32,097 nt of DNA from Staphylococcus pseudoxylosus (GTDB taxonomy: Bacteria > Bacillota > Bacilli > Staphylococcales > Staphylococcaceae), in assembly GCF_003697915.1 (NCBI RefSeq), contig NZ_RCVN01000021.1, positions 1-32,097 of the forward strand. The letters run 5' to 3'. Made by a program: the position numbers and the translations under genes. The notes beneath the pieces are model-generated. The model searched no databases, had not been told where the DNA came from, and saw only the letters and a list, made by a program, of their open reading frames with translations. Shown one piece after another: positions 15,020 through 24,041 of the stretch (positions within the stretch are counted from its first letter, which is position 1; each line of letters starts with the position of its first letter).

Positions 15020-16621
15020 ATGCCAACAATTTTTTGGTTCTTCATAGCTTTTCTTTTATTGGGTACTGCATTGATGATTATCTCACCCATTGTCGCCAAC
15101 AAAAAACTTATGCACGATATCAAACCTTTATGGGTCAATAAACGCCCTTTGGAAAACTTCATTAGACCGAACCATACTTATCGTTATCAATTTGATACAT
15201 ATAAACACAAATTTAACAACGCAACATTGATTGATGAAAAAACGTGGTCAGATTTAAACCTTGATAGCGTATTTCATAATATGAATTTTAACTTTACAGC
15301 TATTGGTGAAATGAGACTTTTTGCAACTTTAAAAAATATGTTTCAAGTAACAGACGCCAAACTTCTTTATAATTTTACAACTAACATAGATTTCAGAAAT
15401 GAAATCTCACTCTATTTAGCGCAAATTGGAAAAGCAATTTACCCCACTTTTCCAGATCAAATCTCATCGATTAAGCGCAATAACTTTTTTATGCTTTGTA
15501 CATATTTACCATTAATGTTTATAATTCTATCCATTTTTACACCTATTATTGGCATAACTTTAACTATTTTTTCCGCAATTTTTAATATGATGTTAAGCGG
15601 ATTCCTAAAAAAGACCTATGAACAAGATTTAAATTCAATGTTCTACACATCAACCGTTATTAAAAAAGCGTACGCCATCCAACAACACGAACTTGTACCT
15701 AATATAGATGTTGACTTTAAACATTTTATTACTGCACGCAAATTTAGTGGCTTGTTAGGCCGTGTGAACTCAAACGACGAAACATCTGTGTTTTCGTTAT
15801 TATTCAAATTAATCTTTATGATGGATTATCATCTGTTTCATTTAATTCAAAACAGTTTTAAAAAGTATGAAGATGAAGTAATGGCGTGCTATGAATACAT
15901 CGCTCATATCGATAATCATTACGCCGTGGCTTTGTGGAGAGAAACGCTAGATCATTATACAGTTCCTCAGGTTATAGAAAAAGATGTTATTCATTTTAAA
16001 CAATTAACACATCCATTGATTAATGATGCAGTTCCAAATGATTTAGCAATAGACAATCACATTTTATTAACTGGTTCAAACGCATCGGGTAAGTCCACAT
16101 TTATGAAAGCTGTTGCACTAAACATCGTATTGTCACAAACAGTTAACACTGCTACAGCTAAAGCATTTAATTATAAGCCCGGTATGGTTTATACCTCAAT
16201 GGTAAACCAAGATGATATCTTAACAGGTGATAGTTATTTCATGACTGAAATCAAATCTATTAAACGCCTATTTGATATCACTACAACTGAAAAAGTTTAT
16301 TGTTTTATTGATGAAATTTTTAAAGGTACAAATACAACTGAGCGTATTGCTGCATCAGAGTCTGTCCTAAGTTATCTTGATCAACTTGAAGGCTATACTG
16401 TTATTGCTGCTACGCATGACATTGAACTTTCTTCTTTATTAGACAATATATATTCAAACTATCATTTTAACGAGTCTATCACTGAGGATAATATTTCTTT
16501 TGACTTTAAGATTAAACAAGGTAAAGCTGATACCCGAAATGCGATAGAATTACTTAGGATTATGTCATTTCCAAAGAAAATTTATAATCGAGCAAAGTCA
16601 ACAGCAAACCATAATACTTAA
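15020..16621 (+). CDS. Membrane-anchored MutS-like ATPase of unknown function
   Basis: A 533-residue protein whose C-terminal third is the ATPase domain (domain V) of MutS. Walker A is GSNASGKST (352-360), followed by the ABC-like segment GDSYFMTEIKSIKR (403-416) and Walker B VYCFIDEIFKGTNTTER (426-442), then a His switch in ATHDIELSS. The N-terminal mismatch-binding and connector domains of true MutS are missing. Instead there is one hydrophobic helix at about 3-25 and a second hydrophobic hairpin at about 156-192, so it should sit in the membrane. A classical mismatch-repair role is therefore unlikely. AAAGGGAG precedes the ATG. Homologues occur at this place in other staphylococci. Confidence 0.85.
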   Translation: MPTIFWFFIAFLLLGTALMIISPIVANKKLMHDIKPLWVNKRPLENFIRPNHTYRYQFDTYKHKFNNATLIDEKTWSDLNLDSVFHNMNFNFTAIGEMRLFATLKNMFQVTDAKLLYNFTTNIDFRNEISLYLAQIGKAIYPTFPDQISSIKRNNFFMLCTYLPLMFIILSIFTPIIGITLTIFSAIFNMMLSGFLKKTYEQDLNSMFYTSTVIKKAYAIQQHELVPNIDVDFKHFITARKFSGLLGRVNSNDETSVFSLLFKLIFMMDYHLFHLIQNSFKKYEDEVMACYEYIAHIDNHYAVALWRETLDHYTVPQVIEKDVIHFKQLTHPLINDAVPNDLAIDNHILLTGSNASGKSTFMKAVALNIVLSQTVNTATAKAFNYKPGMVYTSMVNQDDILTGDSYFMTEIKSIKRLFDITTTEKVYCFIDEIFKGTNTTERIAASESVLSYLDQLEGYTVIAATHDIELSSLLDNIYSNYHFNESITEDNISFDFKIKQGKADTRNAIELLRIMSFPKKIYNRAKSTANHNT

Positions 16622-16666
16622 TTAAAAATTGTTTTTTGCGTTTCATTTGATATTGCTTATAACTAC

Positions 16667-16705
16667 AAATAGAGAGGATGGATACATAATCCACCCTCTC
16701 TATTT
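16667..16705. terminator. Terminator between the MutS-like and VOC genes
   Basis: AAATAGAGAGGATGGAT (16667-16683) pairs with ATCCACCCTCTCTATTT (16689-16705) with a single A-C mismatch. It lies between two converging genes and is likely used by both. Confidence 0.8.
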
Positions 16706-16755
16706 GTATAACTTAGACCTAACTTATTATAAAATTTCGATCTTAAATTCATGAT

Positions 16756-17178
16756 TTATTCCGCATTAACCATCCACGTAACACCAAATGGATCATTAAA
16801 CATACCGTAGAAATCTGACCATTCTGTTTTACCTAATGGCATCGTCACTTCACATCCTGCTGCTACTGCTTTATCAAAGAAGGCTTTTGCTGTTTCTTTT
16901 TCCGCTTCATTCGAACCATCAAATGTAAATGTAACAATCGCGCCGCTATTATCTATTTTCTTGTTCTTCCACGTGTCACTACAATAGAATGTTTCGCCAA
17001 GTATATTAAAAGAGGCATTCATTGTAAAATCTGCATCCACTTGATATTCTTCAGGCATATTGGCGAACATTTCATGGTCTCCACCTACACGTTGTATATC
17101 CGTTGCACCAAAATGTTCTTCATAAAAATTTAACGCGGCCAAACTATTTTGAAAATTAAAATATTGAACTGCTTTCAT
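16756..17178 (-). CDS. VOC (glyoxalase/PhnB-like) family protein
   Basis: A 140-residue protein of the vicinal oxygen chelate fold in its PhnB/3-demethylubiquinone-methyltransferase-like branch. Diagnostic parts are the N-terminal NFQNSLAALNFYEEHF, the central GETFYCSDTW and the ending GMFNDPFGVTWMVNAE. Many members of this branch lack catalytic metal ligands, and none can be named with confidence here. The start at 17178 is chosen because AAGGAGG stands directly upstream; an earlier in-frame codon at 17214 would place that ribosome binding site inside the gene. Appears monocistronic. Function unknown. Confidence 0.82.
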   Translation of the reverse strand: MKAVQYFNFQNSLAALNFYEEHFGATDIQRVGGDHEMFANMPEEYQVDADFTMNASFNILGETFYCSDTWKNKKIDNSGAIVTFTFDGSNEAEKETAKAFFDKAVAAGCEVTMPLGKTEWSDFYGMFNDPFGVTWMVNAE

Positions 17179-17370
17179 TATTAACTTCCTCCTTGTGGTG
17201 TTAAACATCAACACATATTAAAACAATTATTTAAATCTCTATAAACTACCTATACCCATATTCTGTTGTTATAAAGTTTAGAATTTTAATTTTTTCACCA
17301 CGACCTTAAATAGTTCAAAACTTAAAGAACAGCAATCAATTTATCTAACATCCATAAGTCTGATAAACAC

Positions 17371-17410
17371 AAAAAAGCCCAAGACATTTATTGATATCCA
17401 GGGCTTTTTT
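17371..17410 (-). terminator. Terminator of the tsaE-tsaB-rimI-tsaD operon
   Basis: AAAAAAGCCC (17371-17380) and GGGCTTTTTT (17401-17410) form a 10-bp stem with a 20-nt loop, 40 bp past the tsaD stop. Read on the minus strand it ends in TTTTTT. Confidence 0.8.
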
Positions 17411-17450
17411 GAAAGTAATTACCTAATATTAAGTTCGTAATTCTCACTAA

Positions 17451-18476
17451 TTATTTAACTGTAAATGCTTCAATATCTAAACTGTTAACACCATTCAATG
17501 TCATATCTGCTGTAACACCAGCATTATATAAATAGTGAGCCGCTGCCCCAATCATAGCAGCATTATCTGTACATAGTTTAGGGCTTGGTATTGAGAGAGT
17601 GATATTATGACTTTCACAAGCTTCAGCTAATGCAGATCTTAAACCTTTATTACTCGCTACACCACCTGCAACTATAAGTTGGTTTACATTATAAGCTTCA
17701 CATGCTGATATAGATTTACCAACTAATACTTCAACAACGCTATTTTGGAAACTTGTGGCAACGTCCGCTTCGTTAATTTGTTCACCTTTTTGTCGAACGT
17801 TATGAAGTTTGTTTATTACTGCACTTTTTAATCCACTAAAACTAAAATCATAACTATCTTTGTCTAACCAGACCCTTGGAAAATCATAACTATCTTGGCC
17901 TTGAGTTGCTAATTTATCAACTTGTGGTCCACCTGGATAACTAAGTCCAATGGTTCTAGCTACTTTGTCATATGCTTCACCTACAGCATCATCTCTAGTT
18001 TCACCAATAACCTCAAAGTTCAAATGATCTTTCATATAAATCAATTCTGTATGTCCACCCGAAACGATTAAAGACATGACTGGAAACTGGAGTGGCTTTT
18101 CTAAATGATTCGCGTATATATGACCTGCTATATGATGGACTGGAATTAATGGTTTGTCATATGCAAATGCTAATGCTTTCGCGGCATTTATACCGACTAG
18201 TAACGCACCTATTAAGCCAGGACCTTGCGTGACTGCTACGGCATCAATCTGCAGCATGGTTACATCAGCAGTGTTTAACGCTTCATCAATAGTAGTTGTG
18301 ATACCTTCAACATGATGCCTACTCGCTACTTCTGGTACGACGCCCCCAAATCTTTTATGGCTTTCAATCTGACTTAGGACGATATTACTTAGTATATCTG
18401 TTCCATTTTTAATAACACTGACACTTGTTTCATCACAACTGGATTCAATTGCTAATATTATTGTTGTCTCATTCAT
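17451..18476 (-). CDS. tsaD: TsaD, catalytic subunit of t6A tRNA modification
   Basis: Transfers threonylcarbamoyl to A37 of ANN-decoding tRNAs, working with TsaB and TsaE. The 341-residue protein keeps the ASKHA-fold signatures: [10 protein letters not shown] (11-20), the metal-binding histidines His115 and His119 in [19 protein letters not shown] in the middle and the C-terminal [10 protein letters not shown]. The gene overlaps rimI by 8 bp and is the last of a four-gene operon. TsaC, which makes the threonylcarbamoyl-AMP, is not encoded in this window. Formerly called gcp. Confidence 0.95.
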   Translation of the reverse strand: MNETTIILAIESSCDETSVSVIKNGTDILSNIVLSQIESHKRFGGVVPEVASRHHVEGITTTIDEALNTADVTMLQIDAVAVTQGPGLIGALLVGINAAKALAFAYDKPLIPVHHIAGHIYANHLEKPLQFPVMSLIVSGGHTELIYMKDHLNFEVIGETRDDAVGEAYDKVARTIGLSYPGGPQVDKLATQGQDSYDFPRVWLDKDSYDFSFSGLKSAVINKLHNVRQKGEQINEADVATSFQNSVVEVLVGKSISACEAYNVNQLIVAGGVASNKGLRSALAEACESHNITLSIPSPKLCTDNAAMIGAAAHYLYNAGVTADMTLNGVNSLDIEAFTVK

Positions 18477-18933
18477 TTAAATTCACCCACATAACTATTG
18501 CATCCTCACCTTCACCATAATAATTTTTTCGCTTACCACCATATTGAAAGCCTAAGTTTGTATAAACATGTTGTGCAATTTCATTATCCACACGCACTTC
18601 TAAACTCATTACATCACATTTAGTTTGGACATAACTCATTGCATATTTGAGTAATAATTGTCCAAGCCCGTAACCTCTATATGACTCATCAATAGCAACC
18701 GTAGTTATTTGTGCTTGATCTATAACAATCCAAACACCTATATAGCCAATTATTTTTTCGTTAAATTCTATAATGAAGTAATGTGCAAATTCATTTTTTT
18801 CTACTTCATGATAAAATGCATCAATTGACCAACTGCTATCATTAAAACTATTTCTTTCTATATCAAATACTTGAGGGACATCTCCCAAATCCATTAATCG
18901 AATATTTAACTCTTGTTCTGTTGGTTTAACCAA
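18469..18933 (-). CDS. rimI: RimI-like ribosomal protein N-acetyltransferase
   Basis: A 154-residue GNAT acetyltransferase. The acetyl-CoA loop is visible in [18 protein letters not shown] (about 92-109), preceded by the beta strand QITTVAI, and followed by [29 protein letters not shown], the typical ending of RimI. It would acetylate the N-terminus of a ribosomal protein, S18 in E. coli. It is embedded between tsaB and tsaD with overlaps on both sides, as in many Firmicutes. The start is a TTG at 18933 with only a weak ribosome binding site, which points to translational coupling with tsaB; the exact first residue is uncertain. Confidence 0.88.
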   Translation of the reverse strand: MVKPTEQELNIRLMDLGDVPQVFDIERNSFNDSSWSIDAFYHEVEKNEFAHYFIIEFNEKIIGYIGVWIVIDQAQITTVAIDESYRGYGLGQLLLKYAMSYVQTKCDVMSLEVRVDNEIAQHVYTNLGFQYGGKRKNYYGEGEDAIVMWVNLNE

Positions 18934-19568
18934 TTTCTTTCAGCCTCGGATACTTTAATATAGTTTGGTTTAAATTGATGTACATCAGTTGGTTGATCTA
19001 TGAGTGCTTGCATATACTTGGCTTGTGGTAAATTTGGAATACAAGTGCTATCTAATAGGGCTTCTAACTTTTCGCTATCTACGCCAATAAATTTATATGG
19101 TTCAGCTAGCTCGTGTAATATATCTAACAGGCGCTTAATTGTAATATATTGGTCTTCAATAATTTGCTTTAGTTGTCCATTTTCGTTTTTATAAACGCCT
19201 GTATAAACAGCTTCACGTCGCGCATCAAATATAGGTACAATTAAACCTGATTCTTCAGGTGCTGTTGCAGCAAGTGCCTTCAGTGAAGATACACCGTATA
19301 GTTCTGCATTTAATGCATAGGCTAACGTTTTCGCTACAGTAACTCCAATTCTCAGACCAGTATACGAGCCTGGTCCTTCTGCTACAATAATGGCATCTAT
19401 ATCATCCTTTGATATTTGACTGTCAGTAATCACTTTGGAAATAGCTGGCATCAATTGTACCGAATGGTTTGTTTTCTCGTTAGTATTTATCTCGTTTAAC
19501 ACTTTATCATCTTGTGTTATGGCAACGGATAAGGGTTGATTGGATGTGTCAATTAGCAGATAGTTCAC
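18906..19568 (-). CDS. tsaB: TsaB, scaffold subunit of t6A tRNA modification
   Basis: Partner of TsaD in the t6A complex; an ASKHA-fold protein without catalysis of its own. The opening YLLIDTSNQPLSVAI, the segment GPGSYTGLRIGVTVAKTLA (about 69-87) and a degenerate C-terminal domain are typical of TsaB. The longest frame begins at 19613, but AAGGAGG stands in front of GTG 19568 with a 9-nt spacing, giving 220 residues that begin MNYLLIDTS; the ATG in between touches the ribosome binding site. It overlaps the end of tsaE by 20 bp and the start of rimI by 28 bp. Confidence 0.9.
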   Translation of the reverse strand: MNYLLIDTSNQPLSVAITQDDKVLNEINTNEKTNHSVQLMPAISKVITDSQISKDDIDAIIVAEGPGSYTGLRIGVTVAKTLAYALNAELYGVSSLKALAATAPEESGLIVPIFDARREAVYTGVYKNENGQLKQIIEDQYITIKRLLDILHELAEPYKFIGVDSEKLEALLDSTCIPNLPQAKYMQALIDQPTDVHQFKPNYIKVSEAERNWLNQQNKS

Positions 19569-20010
19569 GTTCAACATCCTCCTTAATTCTATGATAATGC
19601 TTTCCTTTAGCATCTATAGTTATCGTGCGCTCAGTAGTATGCTCCGTTTGGATATTAATAGATAAATAATGATCAGGTAAAAATTCTGCTATAAATTGAC
19701 TCCATTCAATCAGAATTACGGCATCATCTTCAAAATATTCTTCAAATCCTAAATCTTCTTCTGAATCTTCTAATCTATAACAATCCATATGATGTAATTT
19801 TAAATCTGTACCTTGATATGACTTTATTATATTAAATGTTGGAGAGTTAATGTTTCGCTGTACGCCTAAAGCTTTTCCGATAAATTGGCTTAAAGTTGTC
19901 TTTCCAGCTCCTAGGTCTCCATTTAGTAAAATTAAGTCCCCGGCAGATAGATATTTTGTTAACACATCACCAAAATGTGACATGTCATTGATATTATTAA
20001 TTTTTATCAT
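19549..20010 (-). CDS. tsaE: TsaE, ATPase of t6A tRNA modification
   Basis: A small P-loop ATPase of 153 residues that drives the TsaB-TsaD cycle. Walker A is GDLGAGKTTLSQ (about 35-46), followed by the family motif SPTFNIIKSY (about 57-66) and HHMDCYRLEDSEEDLGFEEYF, with WSQF later. AAAGGAGAGG precedes the ATG. It is the first gene of the operon tsaE-tsaB-rimI-tsaD, which reads away from the ilv-leu operon. Confidence 0.93.
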   Translation of the reverse strand: MIKINNINDMSHFGDVLTKYLSAGDLILLNGDLGAGKTTLSQFIGKALGVQRNINSPTFNIIKSYQGTDLKLHHMDCYRLEDSEEDLGFEEYFEDDAVILIEWSQFIAEFLPDHYLSINIQTEHTTERTITIDAKGKHYHRIKEDVERELSAN

Positions 20011-20072
20011 TGTCCTCTCCTTTCACTTCCAAATTCATTTGGATGAGTAACACTTATGCTTTGGCAGTCACT

Positions 20073-20101
20073 GTTATACAATAAACTTTGTAAAGCTTAA
20101 A
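20073..20101 (-). promoter_or_regulatory. Candidate promoter of the tsaE operon
   Basis: On the minus strand TTTAAG (20101-20096), a 17-nt spacer and TATAAC (20078-20073), about 60 nt upstream of tsaE. The -35 is weak. Confidence 0.4.
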
Positions 20102-20227
20102 CAAAAATTTTGCGTCTATACATGCTTATAACTTTTTATCTACATAAAATTAACTATTATAGTTTAACAAATTTTTTCCAATATTACTTCAAAGTGAAAC
20201 AAGTTCTTACTAAATTAGAATAGTTTG

Positions 20228-20242
20228 AATTGATAGAAAATT
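20228..20242. promoter_or_regulatory. CodY-like box upstream of the ilv-leu promoter
   Basis: AATTGATAGAAAATT matches the CodY consensus AATTTTCWGAAAATT at 12 of 15 positions and ends 12 nt before the -35 box. CodY, activated by branched-chain amino acids and GTP, represses ilv-leu in S. aureus, so a site here is expected. The rest of 20011-20253 is AT-rich and shows no gene. Confidence 0.65.
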
Positions 20243-20253
20243 ACAAAAAGTTG

Positions 20254-20282
20254 TTGACATCGCCAATATGATGTAGTAAATT
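20254..20282 (+). promoter_or_regulatory. ilv-leu operon promoter
   Basis: A perfect TTGACA (20254-20259), a 17-nt spacer and TAAATT (20277-20282). Transcription would begin near 20289, about 67 nt before the leader-peptide ATG and 260 nt before ilvD. Confidence 0.75.
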
Positions 20283-20355
20283 TAATTTATCAAATTTTTA
20301 GACATTTCAAATAAATCAAAAAAATAAACCATTCTATCGAGAGGAGTATAATAAA

Positions 20356-20424
20356 ATGACCAAACATACAATGCAATATCAACCAACAACTTCAAATATT
20401 TTAGTCATTTTATTATGCTCATAG
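20356..20424 (+). CDS. ilv-leu leader peptide with an Ile-Leu-Val-Ile-Leu-Leu run
   Basis: ATG 20356 follows GAGAGGAG at good spacing and opens a 22-residue frame: MTKHTMQYQPTTSN, then ILVILL (codons ATT TTA GTC ATT TTA TTA, 20398-20415), then Cys-Ser-stop. Three regulatory amino acids in one run just before the attenuator are the mark of a leader peptide that measures charged tRNA by ribosome stalling. A leucine-rich attenuator peptide has been reported for the S. aureus ilv-leu operon; here the run is mixed, so Ile, Val and Leu shortage may all be sensed. The stop codon overlaps the first attenuator stem. Confidence 0.88.
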   Translation: MTKHTMQYQPTTSNILVILLCS

Positions 20425-20523
20425 GACTGGAACTTTAGTAAAGAAACTACTAAACGTTTAAGTCCTTATTCTAGTTGAATGGGACTTAAAAGCGTCCCAA
20501 TTATTTATTGGGACGCTTTTTTA
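20423..20523 (+). promoter_or_regulatory. Transcription attenuator of the ilv-leu operon
   Basis: Segment 1, AGGACT (20423-20428), can pair with AGTCCT (20461-20466), enclosing a second stem TTTAGTA/TACTAAA. Segment 2, TTTAAGTCC (20457-20465), can pair perfectly with GGACTTAAA (20482-20490) to form an antiterminator. The terminator is AAAAGCGTCCCAAT (20488-20501) with ATTGGGACGCTTTT (20507-20520), a 14-bp stem and 5-nt loop followed by T. The antiterminator takes the first bases of the terminator stem. A ribosome stalled on the ILVILL codons would cover segment 1, free segment 2 and let transcription reach ilvD. Confidence 0.85.
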
Positions 20524-20549
20524 TTTTCAATTTTATGGGGGAATTAGAT

Positions 20550-22238
20550 ATGAGAAGCGATATGATCAAAAAAGGAGATCAGCAAGCTCCAGCAAGAAGT
20601 CTTTTGCACGCTACTGGTGCATTAGAAAAACCAACAGATATGAACAAGCCCTTCGTGGCAATTTGTAATTCGTATATCGATATTGTCCCAGGACATGTAC
20701 ATTTGAGAGAATTAGCAGATATTGCCAAAGAAGCAATTCGTGAAGCAGGCGCAATTCCCTTTGAATTTGACACAATCGGCGTAGATGATGGTATCGCAAT
20801 GGGCCATATTGGAATGAGATATTCCCTACCCTCTAGAGAAATCATCGCTGACGCTGCAGAAACTGTAATTAATGCACACTGGTTTGATGGCGTATTTTAC
20901 ATTCCAAACTGCGACAAAATAACACCTGGCATGTTATTAGCTGCAGTAAGAACAAATGTCCCAGCAATCTTTTGCTCGGGTGGCCCTATGAAAGCAGGAT
21001 TATCTTCTGAAGGAAAAGCCTTAACCTTATCATCAATGTTTGAAGCAGTAGGTGCTTTTAAAGATGGTTCAATTTCAAAAGAAGAATTCTTAGATATGGA
21101 ACAAAATGCATGCCCTACTTGTGGTTCATGTTCTGGAATGTTCACAGCCAATTCAATGAACTGTTTAATGGAAGTATTAGGACTTTCCCTTCCGTACAAT
21201 GGTACAGCATTAGCAGTAAGTGAACAGCGCAGAGAAATGATTAGAGAAGCAGCATTTAAATTAGTAGATAACATTAAAAACGATTTAAAACCAAAAGATA
21301 TCGTAACACGAGAAGCAATTGATGACGCATTCGCATTAGACATGGCGATGGGTGGTTCAACAAATACTGTATTACACACACTTGCAATTGCTAACGAAGC
21401 GGGTATTGATTATGATTTAACACGAATCAATGAAATTGCCAAAAAGACACCTTATCTTTCAAAAATTGCACCTAGCTCTTCATATTCAATGCATGATGTA
21501 CACGAAGCTGGTGGTGTTCCTGCAATCATCAATGAGTTGTTCAAAAAAGAAGGTACACTTCATCCAGACAGAATAACAGCTACAGGCAAAACATTACGAG
21601 AAAATAATGAAGACAAAGCAATTTTAAACAGCGATGTTATTAGGCATCTTGATAACCCTTATGATAAGCAAGGTGGATTATCCATTTTATACGGTAACAT
21701 AGCGCCAAAAGGTGCAGTTATAAAAGTTGGTGGCGTTGACCCATCTATTAAAGTATTTAAAGGTAAAGCAATTTGTTTTGATTCACACGATGAAGCAGTT
21801 GAAGCCATTGATAATCATATTGTTCGTGAAGGCCATGTAGTCGTCATTAGATATGAAGGTCCTAAAGGTGGTCCTGGAATGCCAGAAATGTTGGCCCCTA
21901 CTTCCTCAATTGTAGGCAGAGGATTAGGTAAGGATGTAGCTTTAATAACAGATGGCCGTTTCTCAGGTGCAACACGAGGTATCGCAGTAGGTCATGTATC
22001 TCCAGAAGCCGCTTCAGGTGGCCCAATTGGTCTCATCAAAGATGGTGATGAAATTACAATTGATTTAACAAATAGAACCTTAGACGTTGAAGTAGCAACT
22101 GAAACATTAGAAGCTAGAAAACAAGATTTAAAACCATTTAAAGCAAAAGTAAAAACAGGTTATCTTGCACGTTACACTGCTTTAGTAACAAGCGCTAATA
22201 CAGGTGGCATCATGCAAGTACCAGAAAATCTAATTTAA
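20550..22238 (+). CDS. ilvD: Dihydroxy-acid dehydratase
   Basis: Removes water from the dihydroxy acids to give the keto acids of valine and isoleucine; an iron-sulfur enzyme of 562 residues. Likely cluster ligands and family motifs are Cys39 in [15 protein letters not shown], Cys121 in NCDKITPGM and Cys194 in [19 protein letters not shown], with GGPGMPEM and the Ser-bearing GRFSGATRG near the C-terminus. A frame open from TTG 20508 lies inside the terminator and is not used; GGGGGA precedes ATG 20550. First gene of the ilv-leu operon, 12 bp before ilvB. Confidence 0.95.
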   Translation: MRSDMIKKGDQQAPARSLLHATGALEKPTDMNKPFVAICNSYIDIVPGHVHLRELADIAKEAIREAGAIPFEFDTIGVDDGIAMGHIGMRYSLPSREIIADAAETVINAHWFDGVFYIPNCDKITPGMLLAAVRTNVPAIFCSGGPMKAGLSSEGKALTLSSMFEAVGAFKDGSISKEEFLDMEQNACPTCGSCSGMFTANSMNCLMEVLGLSLPYNGTALAVSEQRREMIREAAFKLVDNIKNDLKPKDIVTREAIDDAFALDMAMGGSTNTVLHTLAIANEAGIDYDLTRINEIAKKTPYLSKIAPSSSYSMHDVHEAGGVPAIINELFKKEGTLHPDRITATGKTLRENNEDKAILNSDVIRHLDNPYDKQGGLSILYGNIAPKGAVIKVGGVDPSIKVFKGKAICFDSHDEAVEAIDNHIVREGHVVVIRYEGPKGGPGMPEMLAPTSSIVGRGLGKDVALITDGRFSGATRGIAVGHVSPEAASGGPIGLIKDGDEITIDLTNRTLDVEVATETLEARKQDLKPFKAKVKTGYLARYTALVTSANTGGIMQVPENLI

Positions 22239-22250
22239 GGAGTGAGCACT

Positions 22251-24041
22251 ATGTCTAGACAAACTGAAACGCTTGAACAAGAAATGTCAGAAAATTTCGA
22301 TTATTTAGAAGCCGCTGAAACTGTTGAACCTGAAGTTGAATTAGAACAAGAAACAATAGATGAAATGAAATCTGGTTCAGAATTGCTCGTTGAAACTCTT
22401 GCGAACGAAAAAGTAGATTTTATATTTGGATACCCTGGTGGCGCGGTTCTTCCGCTTTATGACACTTTTTACGAAGGTAAAATCAAGCATATTCTAGCAA
22501 GACATGAACAAGGTGCTACTCATGCAGCAGAAGGTTATGCACGTGTATCAGGCAATACTGGTGTAGTTGTTGTAACGAGTGGTCCAGGGGCAACAAATGC
22601 TATCACTGGTATCGCTGATGCTTATAGTGATTCGTTACCTTTGGTAGTAATCACTGGCCAAGTAGCAACACCAGGCATAGGTAAAGATGCCTTCCAAGAA
22701 GCAGATTTACTTTCTATGACAACGCCAATAACAAAACATAACTACCAAGTAAAAAATGTTAATGATATTCCGAAAATAATCCATGAAGCTTTCTATATCG
22801 CTAATAGTGGTAGAAAAGGCCCAGTGGTTATCGATTTCCCTAAAGATATGGGTATTTTATCTACTAACGCTCAAATTACAAACGAAATAGAATTACCAGG
22901 TTATACAGTACCAAATCAACCAGCAAAGGAAGATATACAAAAGCTTCGTGATTATTTAAAAAGCGCTAAAAAACCCGTTGTTCTTTCTGGTGCAGGCATT
23001 AACCATGCAAAAGCAAATGATGTATTTACTGAATTTATAAATAGACATCAATTACCAGTAGTTAGTACATTACTTGGGCTTGGTGCAATACCATATGAAA
23101 ACCCCTATTTCTTAGGTATGGGCGGTATGCATGGATCATACGCCAGTAATATGGCATTAACTGAATGTGATTTACTCATCAACTTTGGTAGCCGTTTTGA
23201 TGACCGTTTAGCTAGTAATCCAGATGAATTTGCGCCAAACGCTAAGATTGTTCACGTAGACATCGACCCATCAGAAATTAATAAAATAATCAAAGTAGAT
23301 TTGGGCATTGTTGCAGATTGTAAAGCTACATTAGAAGCGCTATTAGATTTTGATAGCTATTCAATTAAACACGAAACATGGTTAGCAACTTGTAATGAAA
23401 ACAAAGTAAATCAACCTTTTGCCTATCAAGAAGATGAGCAAGGTGTTTTCTCCAAGCCACAACGCACAATTGAGTATATAGGCGAAATCACAAATGGAGA
23501 TGCAATCGTAACAACCGATGTGGGCCAACATCAAATGTGGGTTGCTCAGTACTACCCATTCAAAGACCACGGACAACTTGTAACAAGTGGTGGTTTAGGA
23601 ACAATGGGATTTGGTATCCCTGCTGCTATTGGAGCAAAACTTGCAGAACCTGATAAAACAGTTATTTGCTTCGTAGGTGATGGTGGTTTCCAAATGACTA
23701 ACCAAGAAATGGCAATTTTAGAAGAATATAACCTTGATATAAAAATTGTAATTGTTAATAACGGAACGCTAGGTATGGTTAAACAATGGCAAGATAAGTT
23801 TTTCAATAAACGTTTCTCACATTCAGTATTTAATGGTCAACCAGACTTTTTAAAAATCGCTGAAGCATATAATGTCAAAGGATATATCGTTGATGATCCT
23901 GCACAATTAGAACAACAAATTGATGCGGCTTTCCAACATGATGGACCAGCACTAATCGACGTTCGTATTTCACCAATCGAACCAGTAACTCCTATGGTAC
24001 CAAGTGGTAAAGCCAACCATGAGATGGAGGGACTATTATGA
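22251..24041 (+). CDS. ilvB: Acetolactate synthase large subunit
   Basis: A thiamine-diphosphate enzyme that joins two pyruvates, or pyruvate and 2-oxobutyrate, in the first shared step of valine/leucine and isoleucine synthesis. The catalytic Glu86 stands in ARHEQGATHAAEGYAR, and the ThDP motif is GDGGFQMTNQEMAILEEY with VNN at its end; FAD and pyrimidine domains are complete. It has 596 residues. The first 40 or so (ETLEQEMSENFDYLEAAET and on) are very acidic and not part of the catalytic fold. ATG 22251 is chosen because AAGGAG lies 8 nt before it; GTG 22242 overlaps that site. Its end overlaps ilvN by 4 bp. Confidence 0.95.
   Translation: MSRQTETLEQEMSENFDYLEAAETVEPEVELEQETIDEMKSGSELLVETLANEKVDFIFGYPGGAVLPLYDTFYEGKIKHILARHEQGATHAAEGYARVSGNTGVVVVTSGPGATNAITGIADAYSDSLPLVVITGQVATPGIGKDAFQEADLLSMTTPITKHNYQVKNVNDIPKIIHEAFYIANSGRKGPVVIDFPKDMGILSTNAQITNEIELPGYTVPNQPAKEDIQKLRDYLKSAKKPVVLSGAGINHAKANDVFTEFINRHQLPVVSTLLGLGAIPYENPYFLGMGGMHGSYASNMALTECDLLINFGSRFDDRLASNPDEFAPNAKIVHVDIDPSEINKIIKVDLGIVADCKATLEALLDFDSYSIKHETWLATCNENKVNQPFAYQEDEQGVFSKPQRTIEYIGEITNGDAIVTTDVGQHQMWVAQYYPFKDHGQLVTSGGLGTMGFGIPAAIGAKLAEPDKTVICFVGDGGFQMTNQEMAILEEYNLDIKIVIVNNGTLGMVKQWQDKFFNKRFSHSVFNGQPDFLKIAEAYNVKGYIVDDPAQLEQQIDAAFQHDGPALIDVRISPIEPVTPMVPSGKANHEMEGLL

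Noticed and set aside
20508..20549. TTG start giving a longer ilvD
   Set aside because: These codons lie in the terminator arm of the attenuator, and GGGGGA places the start at 20550.
20289..20549. T-box riboswitch in the ilv-leu leader
   Set aside because: There is no T-box consensus (TGGNACCGCG-like) or specifier layout; the leader peptide and attenuator explain the region.
20579..21379. Minus-strand open frames opposite ilvD
   Set aside because: They lack ribosome binding sites and known motifs and are shadows of a well-conserved gene.
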